DNA of 64,000 nucleotides from JBBECJ01 sp963763325. GTDB taxonomy: Bacteria > Chloroflexota > Chloroflexia > Thermomicrobiales > CFX8. Where the stretch lies: positions 248,001 through 312,000 of the forward strand of contig CAVXOL010000022.1 in assembly GCA_963763325.1 (NCBI GenBank). Direction: 5' to 3'. A program made the position numbers and the translations under genes. Shown here one piece after another: positions 45,046-53,784 of the stretch (within the stretch, counting starts at the first letter, position 1; each line of letters starts with the position of its first letter). Under the pieces are notes generated by a model. That model had not been told where the DNA came from. It was given only the letters and a program-made list of their open reading frames with translations, and made no database searches.

Positions 45046-45060
45046 GGTGATTCCTTTCAA

Positions 45061-45137
45061 TCGGGAATCGGTAATCGAGGGATTCGGACGGAACACTGAT
45101 TTCCGACACCTCATGAACTCCGATTCCCGATTCCCGA
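45061..45137. repeat. Intercistronic inverted repeat, GGGAATCGGG family, copy 2
   Basis: Arms 45061-45077 and 45121-45137 are 17 bases with one mismatch. The arms share the CGGGAATCGG unit with the repeat at 18981-19064. It starts 15 bases from the M81 copy 1 start and ends two bases from the M81 copy 2 stop. Confidence 0.75.
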
Positions 45138-45138
45138 C

Positions 45139-46611
45139 CTACGCGTACTCCACGTCCCGATCCAGCGGCCAGATCGGGCGCTGGATGCGTTCGAACGGCA
45201 TCGTGTCGAGGTTCGACGAGGTCGAGCCGGGTGTGTCGCAGCGGATGATCTCGCCGGCCAGGTGCTCGAAGCCGGCCCGGAAGTGTTGCTGCGACTTGAG
45301 GCAGACGACCTTGTAGCGGGTGACGTCGATGCCATGTAGCAGGAACGGCTCCTGGTCGAGTGTCTGGGTCCGGATCGAGGAGATGATGACATCGACGTTG
45401 CCGATCACCAGCCGCGCCATCGGGCCGAGGTTGACCTTGGCTCCGGCGCCCATCGGCGTCGTATGAACGAACTGGCCGTCGGTCAGCGACTTGACGTAGG
45501 CGCTCGTCTCGATCGGTGCGCCGTGAAGTTCATCGGTCTTGCCGCCGATTGGCACGTTGATTGTCGCGCCAACACCTGCCGCGTGTGCCTGTTGGGCGAC
45601 CTCAGGGTCGAAGATGTAGCCGAAGCAGGTCTCCGGCTGGTTGGCGTCCAGCAGCGCACGCAGCAGGTGGGTGCTGTCGCCCGGCGCGCCGCCACCGGCG
45701 TTGTCGGAGATGTCGGCGATGATGACCGGCCGCTTGTCGGACGCCAGAGCCTGCCGGACGGCGTCCTCAGCCCCCGGCAAGTCCAGCAGGAACTCGTCAC
45801 GCATTTGCCAGAGGCGTCGCGCGACGTCCTTGGCGGCCCGTTCGGCCAGCTCCGGGTCGTTGTCAGTCGTGACGAGGATCGTCGTCTGGATCTTCGGGAT
45901 GTCGGTGTGCGGGAAGCCGTGGACGAAGGCGACATCGACGATTCCCGGCCCCGATTCCCACTCAAAGCACATCTCGTTGACGGCTTTCGCCGCGCCGTGC
46001 ATCGTCGTCGAGGGTGGGATGATCATCGGCAGGACTTCAAGGTGCCGGGCTGGCTTCAGTTCGCCCTTCGCGATCTTCGCCGCCAACTCGACGGCCTCAT
46101 AGCCACGCTCGTAACCGTCGGTGTGGGGATAGAGGTGGCAATTGAGCAGGACATCGGCGCCATCGACCATCGCCTGGGTCATGTTGCCGTGCAGATCGAG
46201 TGTCACGACGATTGGGATCTCGCGGCCAACGATGGCGCGGATCTCCTCCAGCAGCGTTCCCTCCAGATCGTCGCGCCCTTCGGCGACCCCGGCTCCGTGC
46301 AGTGAGAGGCAGATCGCGTCCACCTCACCGGCTGCCTTCACCCCGTCGATCAACTCGTCACGGATCGTCTCGTACGCGCGACTGCTGATCGTCGCTGACG
46401 GCTCGGTCGAGGTCGCGAACGTCGGGACGATCTCGATTCCGTACGTTTGGCCAGCCGCGATCATTCCACCCAGTGGATCGCGCACACCCGTGTGCTTTGT
46501 CAGCAGTTCATCGCCCGCGACCCAATGGCGCGCCTTGAACTCCTCAACCTCCGTTAGCCCCGCACAGAATGTGTTCGTCTCGTGCGCGAACTCTCCGATT
46601 GCTATGCGCAT
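45139..46611 (-). CDS. M81-family (MlrC-like) metallopeptidase, copy 2
   Basis: A 490-residue intact paralog of the preceding gene. MRIAIGEFAHETNTFCAGL opens the N-terminal DUF1485-type domain. LSLHGAGVAEGRDDLEGTLL, VTLDLHGNMTQAMVDGADVL and YPHTDGYERGYEAVELAAK hold the expected metal-binding His/Asp residues. The MlrC C-terminal domain begins near ISDNAGGGAPGDSTHLLRA. ATG 46611 is used. The tandem pair, with D-aminoacylases and aminotransferases in the region, suggests peptide or amide catabolism. Confidence 0.9.
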   Translation of the reverse strand: MRIAIGEFAHETNTFCAGLTEVEEFKARHWVAGDELLTKHTGVRDPLGGMIAAGQTYGIEIVPTFATSTEPSATISSRAYETIRDELIDGVKAAGEVDAICLSLHGAGVAEGRDDLEGTLLEEIRAIVGREIPIVVTLDLHGNMTQAMVDGADVLLNCHLYPHTDGYERGYEAVELAAKIAKGELKPARHLEVLPMIIPPSTTMHGAAKAVNEMCFEWESGPGIVDVAFVHGFPHTDIPKIQTTILVTTDNDPELAERAAKDVARRLWQMRDEFLLDLPGAEDAVRQALASDKRPVIIADISDNAGGGAPGDSTHLLRALLDANQPETCFGYIFDPEVAQQAHAAGVGATINVPIGGKTDELHGAPIETSAYVKSLTDGQFVHTTPMGAGAKVNLGPMARLVIGNVDVIISSIRTQTLDQEPFLLHGIDVTRYKVVCLKSQQHFRAGFEHLAGEIIRCDTPGSTSSNLDTMPFERIQRPIWPLDRDVEYA

Positions 46612-46636
46612 GTGTTCCTCCCCACGAGGGATGTAT

Positions 46637-46819
46637 GGAGAAGGAACCGATCCCTTGGACTGTCATCCTGAGCCGCAGCGAAGGATCGCCTAGCGTACGA
46701 GACAGGTGCACGTCGATAGGCAGTACACCCGTGTCCCGCCCGAACCGCCAGCATCGTCGAGGCAGAGCGATCCTTCGCTGCGGCTCAGGATGACAGTCCA
46801 CTCGGTCGGTTCCTTCTCC
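46637..46819. repeat. MITE-like palindromic element, copy 1
   Basis: Nested inverted repeats: outer arms 46637-46650 and 46806-46819 (14 bp), inner arms 46656-46689 and 46767-46800 (34 bp, perfect). The inner arm contains TGTCATCCTGAGCCGCAGCG and ends AAGGATCGC. The central part (GTGTCCCGCCCGAACC and nearby bases) is shared with the copy at 48223-48419. It sits between the aminotransferase stop and the M81 start on the minus strand. Confidence 0.85.
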
Positions 46820-46849
46820 TACGTCCCTACATCCCTAATTCCTCGGTCC

Positions 46850-48202
46850 CTAATCCGCTGCCTTGTCACAAATCTCCAGTACCTCGTCGATGATCGAGAG
46901 CCCACGCTTCGCTTCATCTGGCGTGATGATGAGTGGCGGGGCGACGATCAGGACGTTCCAGTGCAGCATCAGGCTGACGCCGCGCTGCATGGCAGCCTTG
47001 CCCATCTCGCCGACGGCGCCCATCTCGGCGGCGCTGGCGTTGAACGGTGCCAGCATCTCCTTCGTCTCGCGGTTCTTGACCAGTTCGACGCCCCAGAAGC
47101 AGCCGCGGCCGCGGACATCGCCGATCGACTTGTGCTTGCTCATCAACTCACGCAGGCCAGGGCCGAGGACCTCGTCGCCGATCGTCTTCGCGTTCTCGAC
47201 GACGCCCTCTTCCTCCATCGCCTCGATCGCGCCGACTCCGGCCGCGCAGGCCAGTGGATGGCCGGAGTAGGTCAGGCCACCGAAGAAGACCTTGTCGCGG
47301 AACGAGTCGGCCACCTTCTGGGAGATCAACACCGCGCCGAGCGGGACGTAGCCGCTGGTGATGCCTTTCGCGCAACTGATAATGTCCGGGACGACATCAA
47401 ATCCGAGCGAGCCGAACCAGTGGCCGGTCCGGCCGAAGCCGGTCATCACTTCATCGAGGATCATCACGATCCCGTGCCGGTCGCAGAGCTCGCGAACGCC
47501 CTGCAGATAGTCGCCGGGCGGGACGAGAATGCCGTTCGTGCCGACGATGACCTCCAGAATGATCCCGGCGATCGTCTGCGGCCCTTCGTACATGATGACT
47601 TCTTCGAGGTGGGCCAGCGCTCGCTCGGCCTCCTGCTGCTCGTTCTCCGCGTGGAACGACGAGCGGTAGGTGTACGGGCCGATGAAGTGGACGACGCCCG
47701 AGATCGATGGTTCCGACGCCCAACGACGCGGGTCGCCGGTCAGCGCCATCGAGCCGTGCGTCGCGCCGTGGTAGGAGCGATAGGCTGCCAGCATCTTGTG
47801 GCGGCCGGTGTGGGCGCGTGCCAGTTTAATCGCGTTCTCATTCGCCTCGGCGCCGCCGTTAGTGAAGAAGACCATGTTCAGGTCGCCCGGCGACCGCTCG
47901 GCCAACAGATGCGCGAGCTCGGCCGTCTTGTCATTCGCGAACGACGGCTGGATGACACAGAGCCGATCGGCCTGCTCCTTGATCGCGTTGACGACTCGTG
48001 GATGCTGGTGGCCGAGGTTCGAGTAGATCAGTTGGGACGAGAAGTCGAGGTAGCGCCGCCCTTCCATGTCCCAGAACTCGCACCCCTGCCCGCCAACGAC
48101 CGGCATCGGGTCGATCTTCCCCTGCGCGGACCAGGAGTGGAAGACGTGCGCACGGTCCCACTGCCTGACGCGCTCTTCGGTCTGCATGTCCATCGTGACC
48201 AT
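46850..48202 (-). CDS. Class III PLP aminotransferase (taurine/beta-alanine:pyruvate type)
   Basis: A 450-residue PLP enzyme. ATG 48202 follows AAAGGAA. RAHVFHSWSAQGKIDPMPVV is the typical N-terminus of taurine--pyruvate and omega-amino-acid aminotransferases. FFTNGGAEANENAIKLARAH binds the phosphate, MILDEVMTGFGRTGHWFG carries the ring-binding Asp, and the Schiff-base Lys is in DIISCAKGITSGYVPLGAV. It is flanked on both sides by copies of one palindromic element. Its place beside M81 peptidases and ureidoglycine aminohydrolase suggests nitrogen scavenging; the amino donor is unknown. Confidence 0.9.
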   Translation of the reverse strand: MVTMDMQTEERVRQWDRAHVFHSWSAQGKIDPMPVVGGQGCEFWDMEGRRYLDFSSQLIYSNLGHQHPRVVNAIKEQADRLCVIQPSFANDKTAELAHLLAERSPGDLNMVFFTNGGAEANENAIKLARAHTGRHKMLAAYRSYHGATHGSMALTGDPRRWASEPSISGVVHFIGPYTYRSSFHAENEQQEAERALAHLEEVIMYEGPQTIAGIILEVIVGTNGILVPPGDYLQGVRELCDRHGIVMILDEVMTGFGRTGHWFGSLGFDVVPDIISCAKGITSGYVPLGAVLISQKVADSFRDKVFFGGLTYSGHPLACAAGVGAIEAMEEEGVVENAKTIGDEVLGPGLRELMSKHKSIGDVRGRGCFWGVELVKNRETKEMLAPFNASAAEMGAVGEMGKAAMQRGVSLMLHWNVLIVAPPLIITPDEAKRGLSIIDEVLEICDKAAD

Positions 48203-48222
48203 GAGATGTTCCTTTCAGTCAT

Positions 48223-48419
48223 GAGTGCTGAGTAAGGACCGGACCCTTTGGCCTGTCATCCTGAGCCGCAGCGAAGGATCGCTTGGCGCTATGGACAGGT
48301 ACGCCCCGATCGGCAGAAGCCGCGTGTCCCGCCCGAACCTTCCGTGTCGTCAAGACCAGGCGATCCTTCGCTGCGGCTCAGGATGACAACCCTTACCACT
48401 CGACCCTTACTCAGCACTC
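48223..48419. repeat. MITE-like palindromic element, copy 2
   Basis: Outer arms 48223-48237 and 48405-48419 (15 bp, GAGTGCTGAGTAAGG), inner arms 48254-48282 and 48360-48388 (29 bp, perfect). The inner arm is the same TGTCATCCTGAGCC sequence as copy 1, and the centre again has GTGTCCCGCCCGAACC. Only the outermost arms differ. It lies between the serine hydrolase stop and the aminotransferase start. Confidence 0.85.
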
Positions 48420-48427
48420 TGCACTTT

Positions 48428-49768
48428 CTACTTCACGCGATCGTACAGCCGTCCATGTCGGCGCAGGAAGCGCGGCGAGCCATCGGCGTGCAGGATGATG
48501 TCGCAGACGGTGCCGGTGCCGTCACCCTCGACGACGAGGAAAGCGTGTTCGCTGATGGGTGCGACGATGTCGGAGGGATAGTCGACGCGGCCTTCGACCC
48601 CGGGCCAGCCGCCGGTTGCGACGATGCGAAGCCTGTCGCCTTCAACCGTCAGCGTGATGTCGGCGTCGGGGTGGGTGTAGTGTCCAGCGTAGCAGGCGAG
48701 CGTTTCCGACGGTAGCGTGATCATGGTTGGAATCTCGTCGATGAGGCCGCACTCATCCTGCAGCAACCAGCGGTCGAAGCGCAGGTTGGCGGCGCTGCCG
48801 TAGTCGCTGTTGGTCAGCATCACAAAGGCTGTCTGCCGCTCCGGGATGACTGTCAGTTGCGACTTGAAGCCGTTGATCGAACCGCCGTGGCCGATGACCT
48901 GGACGCCATCGATCCGCCGCAGATCCCAGCCAATGCCCCACTCATGCGCCCAGTTGCCGGCCTTGCGTTGCGGCTCGCGCATCGCCGCCAGCGACTTCGC
49001 GCTAAGAATGCCCTCGCCGTCGCCCATGTGGAAGGCCGCGAAGCGCAGCAGTTCCGCCGCATTTGATGCGACACCACCGGCCGGGAGACGGTTGCGCGGG
49101 TAGTACTGACCGGCGACCTGGTGCTCGCGGCTACCGGGTGCGGTTGGCGCGTGGCCGACGGCGTGCGGCCAGCAGAGCATCTCGTGGGCGAAGAAACAGC
49201 TGCGCTCCATCCCCAATGGCTCGAAGATTCGCTCGCGCATCAACACGTCGAACGGCTTCCCACCAGCCACCTCAAGCACCCGCCCGGCCAGGTGGAAGCC
49301 GGAGTTGGTGTAGGCCCACAGCTCGTCCGGCCGGTAGACCTGCCGCAGCGTGTGGAACTCGGCGATCGCCTTCGCGAGCGCGTCTTCGCCCTGTCCCATG
49401 TCGACGAAGAAGTCACCATGCAACCCGGAGCCGTGCGAGAGCAGGTGCCGGAGCGAGATTGTCCGCTGTACCTCCTCGTCGGCCAGCCGCAGGTCGGGCA
49501 GGTACTCGACGACGGGCGTGTCCAGCGTCACGACGCCATCCTCGGCCAGGATCATCGCCAGCGTTGCCGTGAACACCTTCGAGATCGACGCCACCCGAAC
49601 CAGCATCTCCGGCCGCATCGGCTCGACTCCGTTGATGTTCGCGATTCCCCAGGCGTCAATCCGAACGTCACCGTCCTTTAGGACACCGACGATCACGCCA
49701 GGTATCTGCCAGTACTCCATCTGTTGCTGGACCGGCTCGTCCAGCGTTGTGGTTATTGTTTCGGTCAT
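48428..49768 (-). CDS. Serine hydrolase of the beta-lactamase/class C esterase family
   Basis: A 446-residue enzyme. ATG 49768 follows GGGAGGG; the frame upstream covers a hairpin and is not coding. Motif 1 is VASISKVFTATLAM (SxxK), motif 2 is YTNSGFHLAGRV (YxN), and motif 3 is VIGHGGSINGFKSQ (HGG in place of KTG). This set is typical of esterases, D-aminopeptidase-like and EstB-type enzymes rather than true beta-lactamases. The last 100 residues form a separate lipocalin-like beta domain (YAGHYTHPDADITLTVEGDR). No signal peptide is seen. It may hydrolyse D-amino-acid peptides or esters. Confidence 0.88.
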   Translation of the reverse strand: MTETITTTLDEPVQQQMEYWQIPGVIVGVLKDGDVRIDAWGIANINGVEPMRPEMLVRVASISKVFTATLAMILAEDGVVTLDTPVVEYLPDLRLADEEVQRTISLRHLLSHGSGLHGDFFVDMGQGEDALAKAIAEFHTLRQVYRPDELWAYTNSGFHLAGRVLEVAGGKPFDVLMRERIFEPLGMERSCFFAHEMLCWPHAVGHAPTAPGSREHQVAGQYYPRNRLPAGGVASNAAELLRFAAFHMGDGEGILSAKSLAAMREPQRKAGNWAHEWGIGWDLRRIDGVQVIGHGGSINGFKSQLTVIPERQTAFVMLTNSDYGSAANLRFDRWLLQDECGLIDEIPTMITLPSETLACYAGHYTHPDADITLTVEGDRLRIVATGGWPGVEGRVDYPSDIVAPISEHAFLVVEGDGTGTVCDIILHADGSPRFLRRHGRLYDRVK

Positions 49769-49839
49769 CCACCCTCCCATCGCTCGGACCATTCCGGCTG
49801 CCCGCATTGTCGGACAGGTTGCTCGATTCGTCACGCCTT

Positions 49840-49883
49840 CCCCTGTCATGCTGAGGGGTACGCTCCCCTCAGGACGACAGGGG
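49840..49883. repeat. Hairpin in the divergent serine hydrolase/CapA gap
   Basis: CCCCTGTCATGCTGAGGGG (49840-49858) pairs with 49865-49883 with two mismatches. Its TGTCATGCTGAGG core resembles the inner arm of the elements at 46637 and 48223, so it may be a short relative of that family. Confidence 0.6.
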
Positions 49884-49935
49884 GAGCCACTCACGTTACG
49901 ATGTGCGCGCGAGGGGAATGGAGTGAGGAGGATGG

Positions 49936-51246
49936 ATGTCACATGACAATGCACTGACGCTGCTGCTGACCGGCGACAGCATGATCACCCGCCGGGTGAC
50001 GCAGGCCGGCGACGCGCGGGCAGTCGCGTTGCGGGAACGGATTCAGGCGGCGGATGTCGCGTTCACCAATCTGGAGATCCTGCCCAATGACTTCGTCGGC
50101 TACCCGGTCCAGGACAGTGGCGGCGATCACATGGCGGCTAACGCGTGGGTGATCGATGAACTGGTCGCGATGGGCTTCGATCTCTTCGCGACGGCCCACA
50201 ACCACTCGCTCGATTACGGCGTCGAGGGCGTCCTGGTGACGATCGAGCGGCTGGACGCGCGCGGTGTCTCGCACGCCGGGCTGGGTCGCAACCTCGGCGA
50301 GGCGCGGATGCCTGCCTTCCACGACACACCGATCGGGAACATCGCGCTGCTCTCGTGCAGCTCGACCTTCGGGCGCGGCCAGCAGGCCGGCGAGCAGCGG
50401 CCCGACATGCAGGGGCGACCCGGCCTCAACCCGCTACGGACGACGACGACCTACGTCGTCTCGCCCGACGAGTTGGACCAGCTCCGAGCGATTGCGACCC
50501 GGCTCGGACTGGAGCAGCGGCGTCTGGAGCGACTGGAGTTCGGCTTTGGCGCGCCGCCCAAAGACGACATCTGGACACTGGGCGAGATGCGCTTCCGGGC
50601 CGGTGACGAGCCAGCCATCGAGCAGACGATCGACGAGCGCGATCTGGAGATGATGGCCGCCTGGGTGCGTGACGGGCGGTTGCGGGCGGCCTGGGTCGTC
50701 GTCAGCCTCCACGCCCACGAGCAGGGCGCGACGAAGGATAACCCGGCTGACTTTATCGGCCACTTCGCCCGCCAGATGATCGACGAGGGCGCTGACGTCG
50801 TCGTCGGCCACGGCCCGCACCTGCTGCGCGGGATGGAGATCTACCGGGGCAAGCCGATCTTCTACAGTCTCGGCAATTTCATCGACCAGCACGATCTGAT
50901 CGAGAAGCACCCGGCCGACGCCTTCCAGCGCTTCGGCGTCGATCCGACCCTCACCCACGGCCTGCTCGCATGGACCCGCGACGACGGCGGCACAAAGGGG
51001 TTCGCCGCCGACCGGCGCTACTGGCAGACGGTCGTCCCGATTTGCCATTTCGACGGGAACGAGTTGATCCGGATCGAGATTCTGCCGGTCGCGCTCGGCT
51101 TCGGCCAGCCGATGCACGCGCGCGGCATCCCGCGTCTAGCCGAAGGCGACGAGGCGTCGGTGATCCTGCACGACTTCGCGCGGCTCTCGGAGCCGTTCGG
51201 CGTTCGGATTGAGATCGACGACGAGCGGGGACTTGTCAACCTCTAA
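49936..51246 (+). CDS. CapA-family (PGA_cap) metallophosphatase-like protein
   Basis: A 436-residue CapA-type protein. ATG 49936 follows AGGAGG. The metallophosphatase-like motifs are LLLTGDSMITRRV, TNLEILPND, FATAHNHSLDYGVEG, VSLHAHEQG and VVVGHGPHLLRGMEIYRGKP followed by FYSLGNFI. CapA homologues take part in poly-gamma-glutamate capsule synthesis, but no capB or capC is present and no membrane anchor is seen. Here it is followed after 22 bases by ureidoglycine aminohydrolase, so a hydrolytic catabolic role is more likely. Confidence 0.88.
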   Translation: MSHDNALTLLLTGDSMITRRVTQAGDARAVALRERIQAADVAFTNLEILPNDFVGYPVQDSGGDHMAANAWVIDELVAMGFDLFATAHNHSLDYGVEGVLVTIERLDARGVSHAGLGRNLGEARMPAFHDTPIGNIALLSCSSTFGRGQQAGEQRPDMQGRPGLNPLRTTTTYVVSPDELDQLRAIATRLGLEQRRLERLEFGFGAPPKDDIWTLGEMRFRAGDEPAIEQTIDERDLEMMAAWVRDGRLRAAWVVVSLHAHEQGATKDNPADFIGHFARQMIDEGADVVVGHGPHLLRGMEIYRGKPIFYSLGNFIDQHDLIEKHPADAFQRFGVDPTLTHGLLAWTRDDGGTKGFAADRRYWQTVVPICHFDGNELIRIEILPVALGFGQPMHARGIPRLAEGDEASVILHDFARLSEPFGVRIEIDDERGLVNL

Positions 51247-51268
51247 TCACTGAAAGGAACACATCACC

Positions 51269-52054
51269 ATGTCCCAGAACCAGCCACCGAAGCCGCTGCC
51301 GTTCGGCATCCACGCCCACAATCGCGGTGTCGTCACGCCGCAGTACGCCGTCATGCCGCCGGAGGGCATCCTCGCCAGCCGCTTGCCGGGGTTCGAGCGG
51401 ACGACCGTCCGCTTCCAGACCTCGCCGGAGATGGGCGCGCACTTCGCCCAGGCGGGGCTGGAGATCGAGCCGGGCGGGGGGACGACCGCAACCCGCGATG
51501 ACGGCTTGGAACACTTCTTCTACCTCGTTGCCGGCACCGTAACGATCAGCATTGGCGGCGAAGCGCACGACCTCACTCCTCACGGCTACGCCTACGTTCC
51601 GACGGGCCATACCTACGACATCCGCGCCGGCGGTGACGGGCAGATCCGCCTGATCTGGATCAAGCGCCCGTATACGAAGATTGACCTGCCGGTTCCCGCC
51701 CCGGTCGTCGGCCACCGCGACAACGTCGAGCGAACACGCCAGCACACCCAGGGCCGCTACTGGCAGTATCTGCTGCCGCTCGGTGACCTGGCGTTCGATA
51801 TGGAAGTCAACATCCTCGGCTTCGAGCCGGGCACCTACTTCCCCTACATCGAGACGCACATCATGGAGCACGGCCTCTACATGCTGGAGGGCCAGATGCT
51901 CTACCAACTGGCCGGCGACTGGCACGAGGTGAAGACCGACGACTTCATCTGGATGAGCCACTACTGCCCGCAGTTCTGCTTCTGCACCGGCTGGGAGGAA
52001 GCCGCCTACCTGCTCTATAAGGATGTCAATCGTGACGTGATCTTCCCGGTCTAG
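51269..52054 (+). CDS. allE: (S)-ureidoglycine aminohydrolase
   Basis: A 261-residue bicupin. FGIHAHNRGVVTPQYAVMPP opens it as in bacterial UGHY. The first cupin contains GLEHFFYLVAGTVTISIGG and the second GTYFPYIETHIMEHGLYMLE, whose Glu/His/His ligands bind Mn2+. HYCPQFCFCTGWEEAAYLLY then YKDVNRD closes the protein. It releases ammonia from (S)-ureidoglycine to give ureidoglycolate, late in purine/allantoin breakdown. AAAGGAAC precedes ATG 51269. No other allantoin genes are in the window. Confidence 0.92.
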   Translation: MSQNQPPKPLPFGIHAHNRGVVTPQYAVMPPEGILASRLPGFERTTVRFQTSPEMGAHFAQAGLEIEPGGGTTATRDDGLEHFFYLVAGTVTISIGGEAHDLTPHGYAYVPTGHTYDIRAGGDGQIRLIWIKRPYTKIDLPVPAPVVGHRDNVERTRQHTQGRYWQYLLPLGDLAFDMEVNILGFEPGTYFPYIETHIMEHGLYMLEGQMLYQLAGDWHEVKTDDFIWMSHYCPQFCFCTGWEEAAYLLYKDVNRDVIFPV

Positions 52055-52084
52055 GCCGCCCCGATCCGGTTTTCACGGTGAATA

Positions 52085-52115
52085 ACCCTGCGGGACAAAC
52101 GACGTCCCGCAGGGT
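52085..52115. terminator. Perfect 12-bp hairpin after the ureidoglycine aminohydrolase gene
   Basis: ACCCTGCGGGAC (52085-52096) pairs with GTCCCGCAGGGT (52104-52115) around a 7-base loop, 30 bases after the stop. Confidence 0.65.
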
Positions 52116-52219
52116 CATGATGCATAGTCATGTTGGCGACATGCCTGCTGAGGGCAGGAAGCCGCTGCGACGAGAGATGACGCCTCGGCCTTTTGGACAG
52201 GAACGCACGGAACAGCTCA

Positions 52220-53530
52220 ATGCCGCAGCAGACACATGAGCCTTTCGAACTGGCGGAGACCGATCCGGCTGATCACGTCTCTGCCAGTTCGCGCCGCCGT
52301 GGGCCGTTTCGCCCCTCAGCGCGTGTGCTGCAGTCGCCGATCTACCGACGCGTTTGGGTTTCGGGAATCATTTACTACAGTGCCCGGTGGGTTGAGATCA
52401 TCACAACCGGCTGGATCGTTCTTGAGCTCACCGGCTCGCCATTCCTCGTCGGGTTGAGCGGCTTCTTCCGGGTGCTCCCGATGCTGATTCTGGGTTCGCT
52501 CTTCGGTGCCCTTGCGGACCGGTTCAAGCGGATTGACATGCTGATCGGGATCCACGCGGCAGGTCTGCTGGCCGCATTGCTCCTGATGAGCGCATTCATG
52601 ATCGGGATCGAGTCGATCTGGATCATGTTTCGCATCATCGCCTGCATCGGTTGTGGCTCGGCAGCCGATTTTTCGGCGCGAAGCACCCTGATCTCTGAGA
52701 TTCAGGAGCAATCGCTGCTCGCGAATTCGATGTCACTTGAGTCACTCTCGATGAATGGCCCCAAGATCATCGCAGCGGTCGGCGCGGGAGTGCTCTTATC
52801 CATCGGAGGCGCGACACTCGGTTATGGATGCCTTGCGCTCCTGTATGGATGCGGATTAGCCTGGTTGCTGGCGCTGAAGCACCACCTTCCAATGCCCGCG
52901 CCTCGGCCGCATGCGGAGTCACTGCGCGTGATCTCATCGCTGCACACCGGCTGGGCGTCGGCGCTGCGTATCCCGGTGGTGCGCGGCGTGTTCATCGTCA
53001 CAATCATCATGAATGTGATGATTTTCCCCTATCAGCAACTGATCGCGATCGTCGCTGGCGACATCCTGTCAGTCGGTCCGTTCTGGATGGGCGTGCTGGC
53101 TGGAGCCGATGGTATCGGCGCCGCGATGACGTCGGCCCGGCTGGCGTTCGGCCCGGGGGCCAAACGGCCGGGCTTGCTCTTCGCTGGCGGTTCAGCCGCG
53201 GCGGCCGTTCTGCTTGTCGCACTGGCGCTCTCGCCGATCTTCGTCCTGTCGCTGCTGATCCAACTGGTGCTTGGCGTCTGTTCCGGGCTCTTTGGGGCGC
53301 ATCAGTCGGCGCTGGTTCTCAACGCAACACCCGTGGAATCCCGTGCTCGGGCGCTGGGGCTGATCGCGACGGCAATCGGCATGACCCCAATCGGCATGCT
53401 CGCCATCGGTGGGCTGAGCTCGACGATCGGCGCCCAGGCTGCGATTGCAATGATGGGTTCCCTTGGTCTGGTTGGGCTGCTGCTCGTCGTCATCGTCAAC
53501 TCGCATCTTCGCGCGGCTCGGATCACATGA
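52220..53530 (+). CDS. MFS transporter (MFS_3/enterobactin-exporter-like)
   Basis: A 436-residue, 12-helix transporter. ATG 52220 is chosen over a TTG 27 bases earlier. The N-terminus VLQSPIYRRVWVSGIIYYSA leads into helix 1. The helix 2-3 loop has LGSLFGALADRFKRIDMLIG, the MFS signature, and the mid-protein GLFGAHQSALVLNATPVESR loop is typical of the MFS_3 exporter group. The substrate is unknown. Its own transcription unit follows a terminator. Confidence 0.9.
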   Translation: MPQQTHEPFELAETDPADHVSASSRRRGPFRPSARVLQSPIYRRVWVSGIIYYSARWVEIITTGWIVLELTGSPFLVGLSGFFRVLPMLILGSLFGALADRFKRIDMLIGIHAAGLLAALLLMSAFMIGIESIWIMFRIIACIGCGSAADFSARSTLISEIQEQSLLANSMSLESLSMNGPKIIAAVGAGVLLSIGGATLGYGCLALLYGCGLAWLLALKHHLPMPAPRPHAESLRVISSLHTGWASALRIPVVRGVFIVTIIMNVMIFPYQQLIAIVAGDILSVGPFWMGVLAGADGIGAAMTSARLAFGPGAKRPGLLFAGGSAAAAVLLVALALSPIFVLSLLIQLVLGVCSGLFGAHQSALVLNATPVESRARALGLIATAIGMTPIGMLAIGGLSSTIGAQAAIAMMGSLGLVGLLLVVIVNSHLRAARIT

Positions 53531-53672
53531 CCGCTAGGAGCCGGCGACGGCAACCGCGCTGCCCGTCCAGCCAGGAGTCGTTCTGATCGGGTTCGCCTCT
53601 CATTCGAATGATGGCCCGTGAACCTGTCCGAATGGACACTCGAAGTTCATCCCCTCGGTCGATGTGGAAAAC

Positions 53673-53740
53673 GGGGCCAGAACCTATCCTATGAATGTCG
53701 GAAGTCGACAACGAGGTCGACAAACCGCAAGGACGCGGAC
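53673..53740 (+). ncRNA. Candidate structured RNA motif, copy B
   Basis: It shares TATCCT, ACGAGGTCGA and the exact CCGCAAGGACGCGGAC with 10973-11037. Hairpin 1 is TCGAC/GTCGA around AACGAG; hairpin 2 is CCGC/GCGG around AAGGAC. It lies 45 bases before a 36-codon ORF with its own ribosome site and terminator, so it is probably the transcribed leader of that unit. Confidence 0.45.
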
Positions 53741-53784
53741 GGCACTGCAAAACGATGATGTTGGACTGACGAGGAGGTCACGGG

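Noticed and set aside
49769..49954. 62-codon N-terminal extension of the serine hydrolase
   Set aside because: It reads through the hairpin at 49840-49883 and into the CapA start; ATG 49768 with GGGAGGG is clearly better.
53673..53740. c-di-GMP-I riboswitch, because of CAAACC followed by GCAA and GGACGC
   Set aside because: The CAAACC-GNRA-GGGACGC order is only loosely matched: the P1b stem would have two base pairs, the AAAGCC segment and the second helix with tetraloop receptor are missing, and copy A lacks CAAACC.
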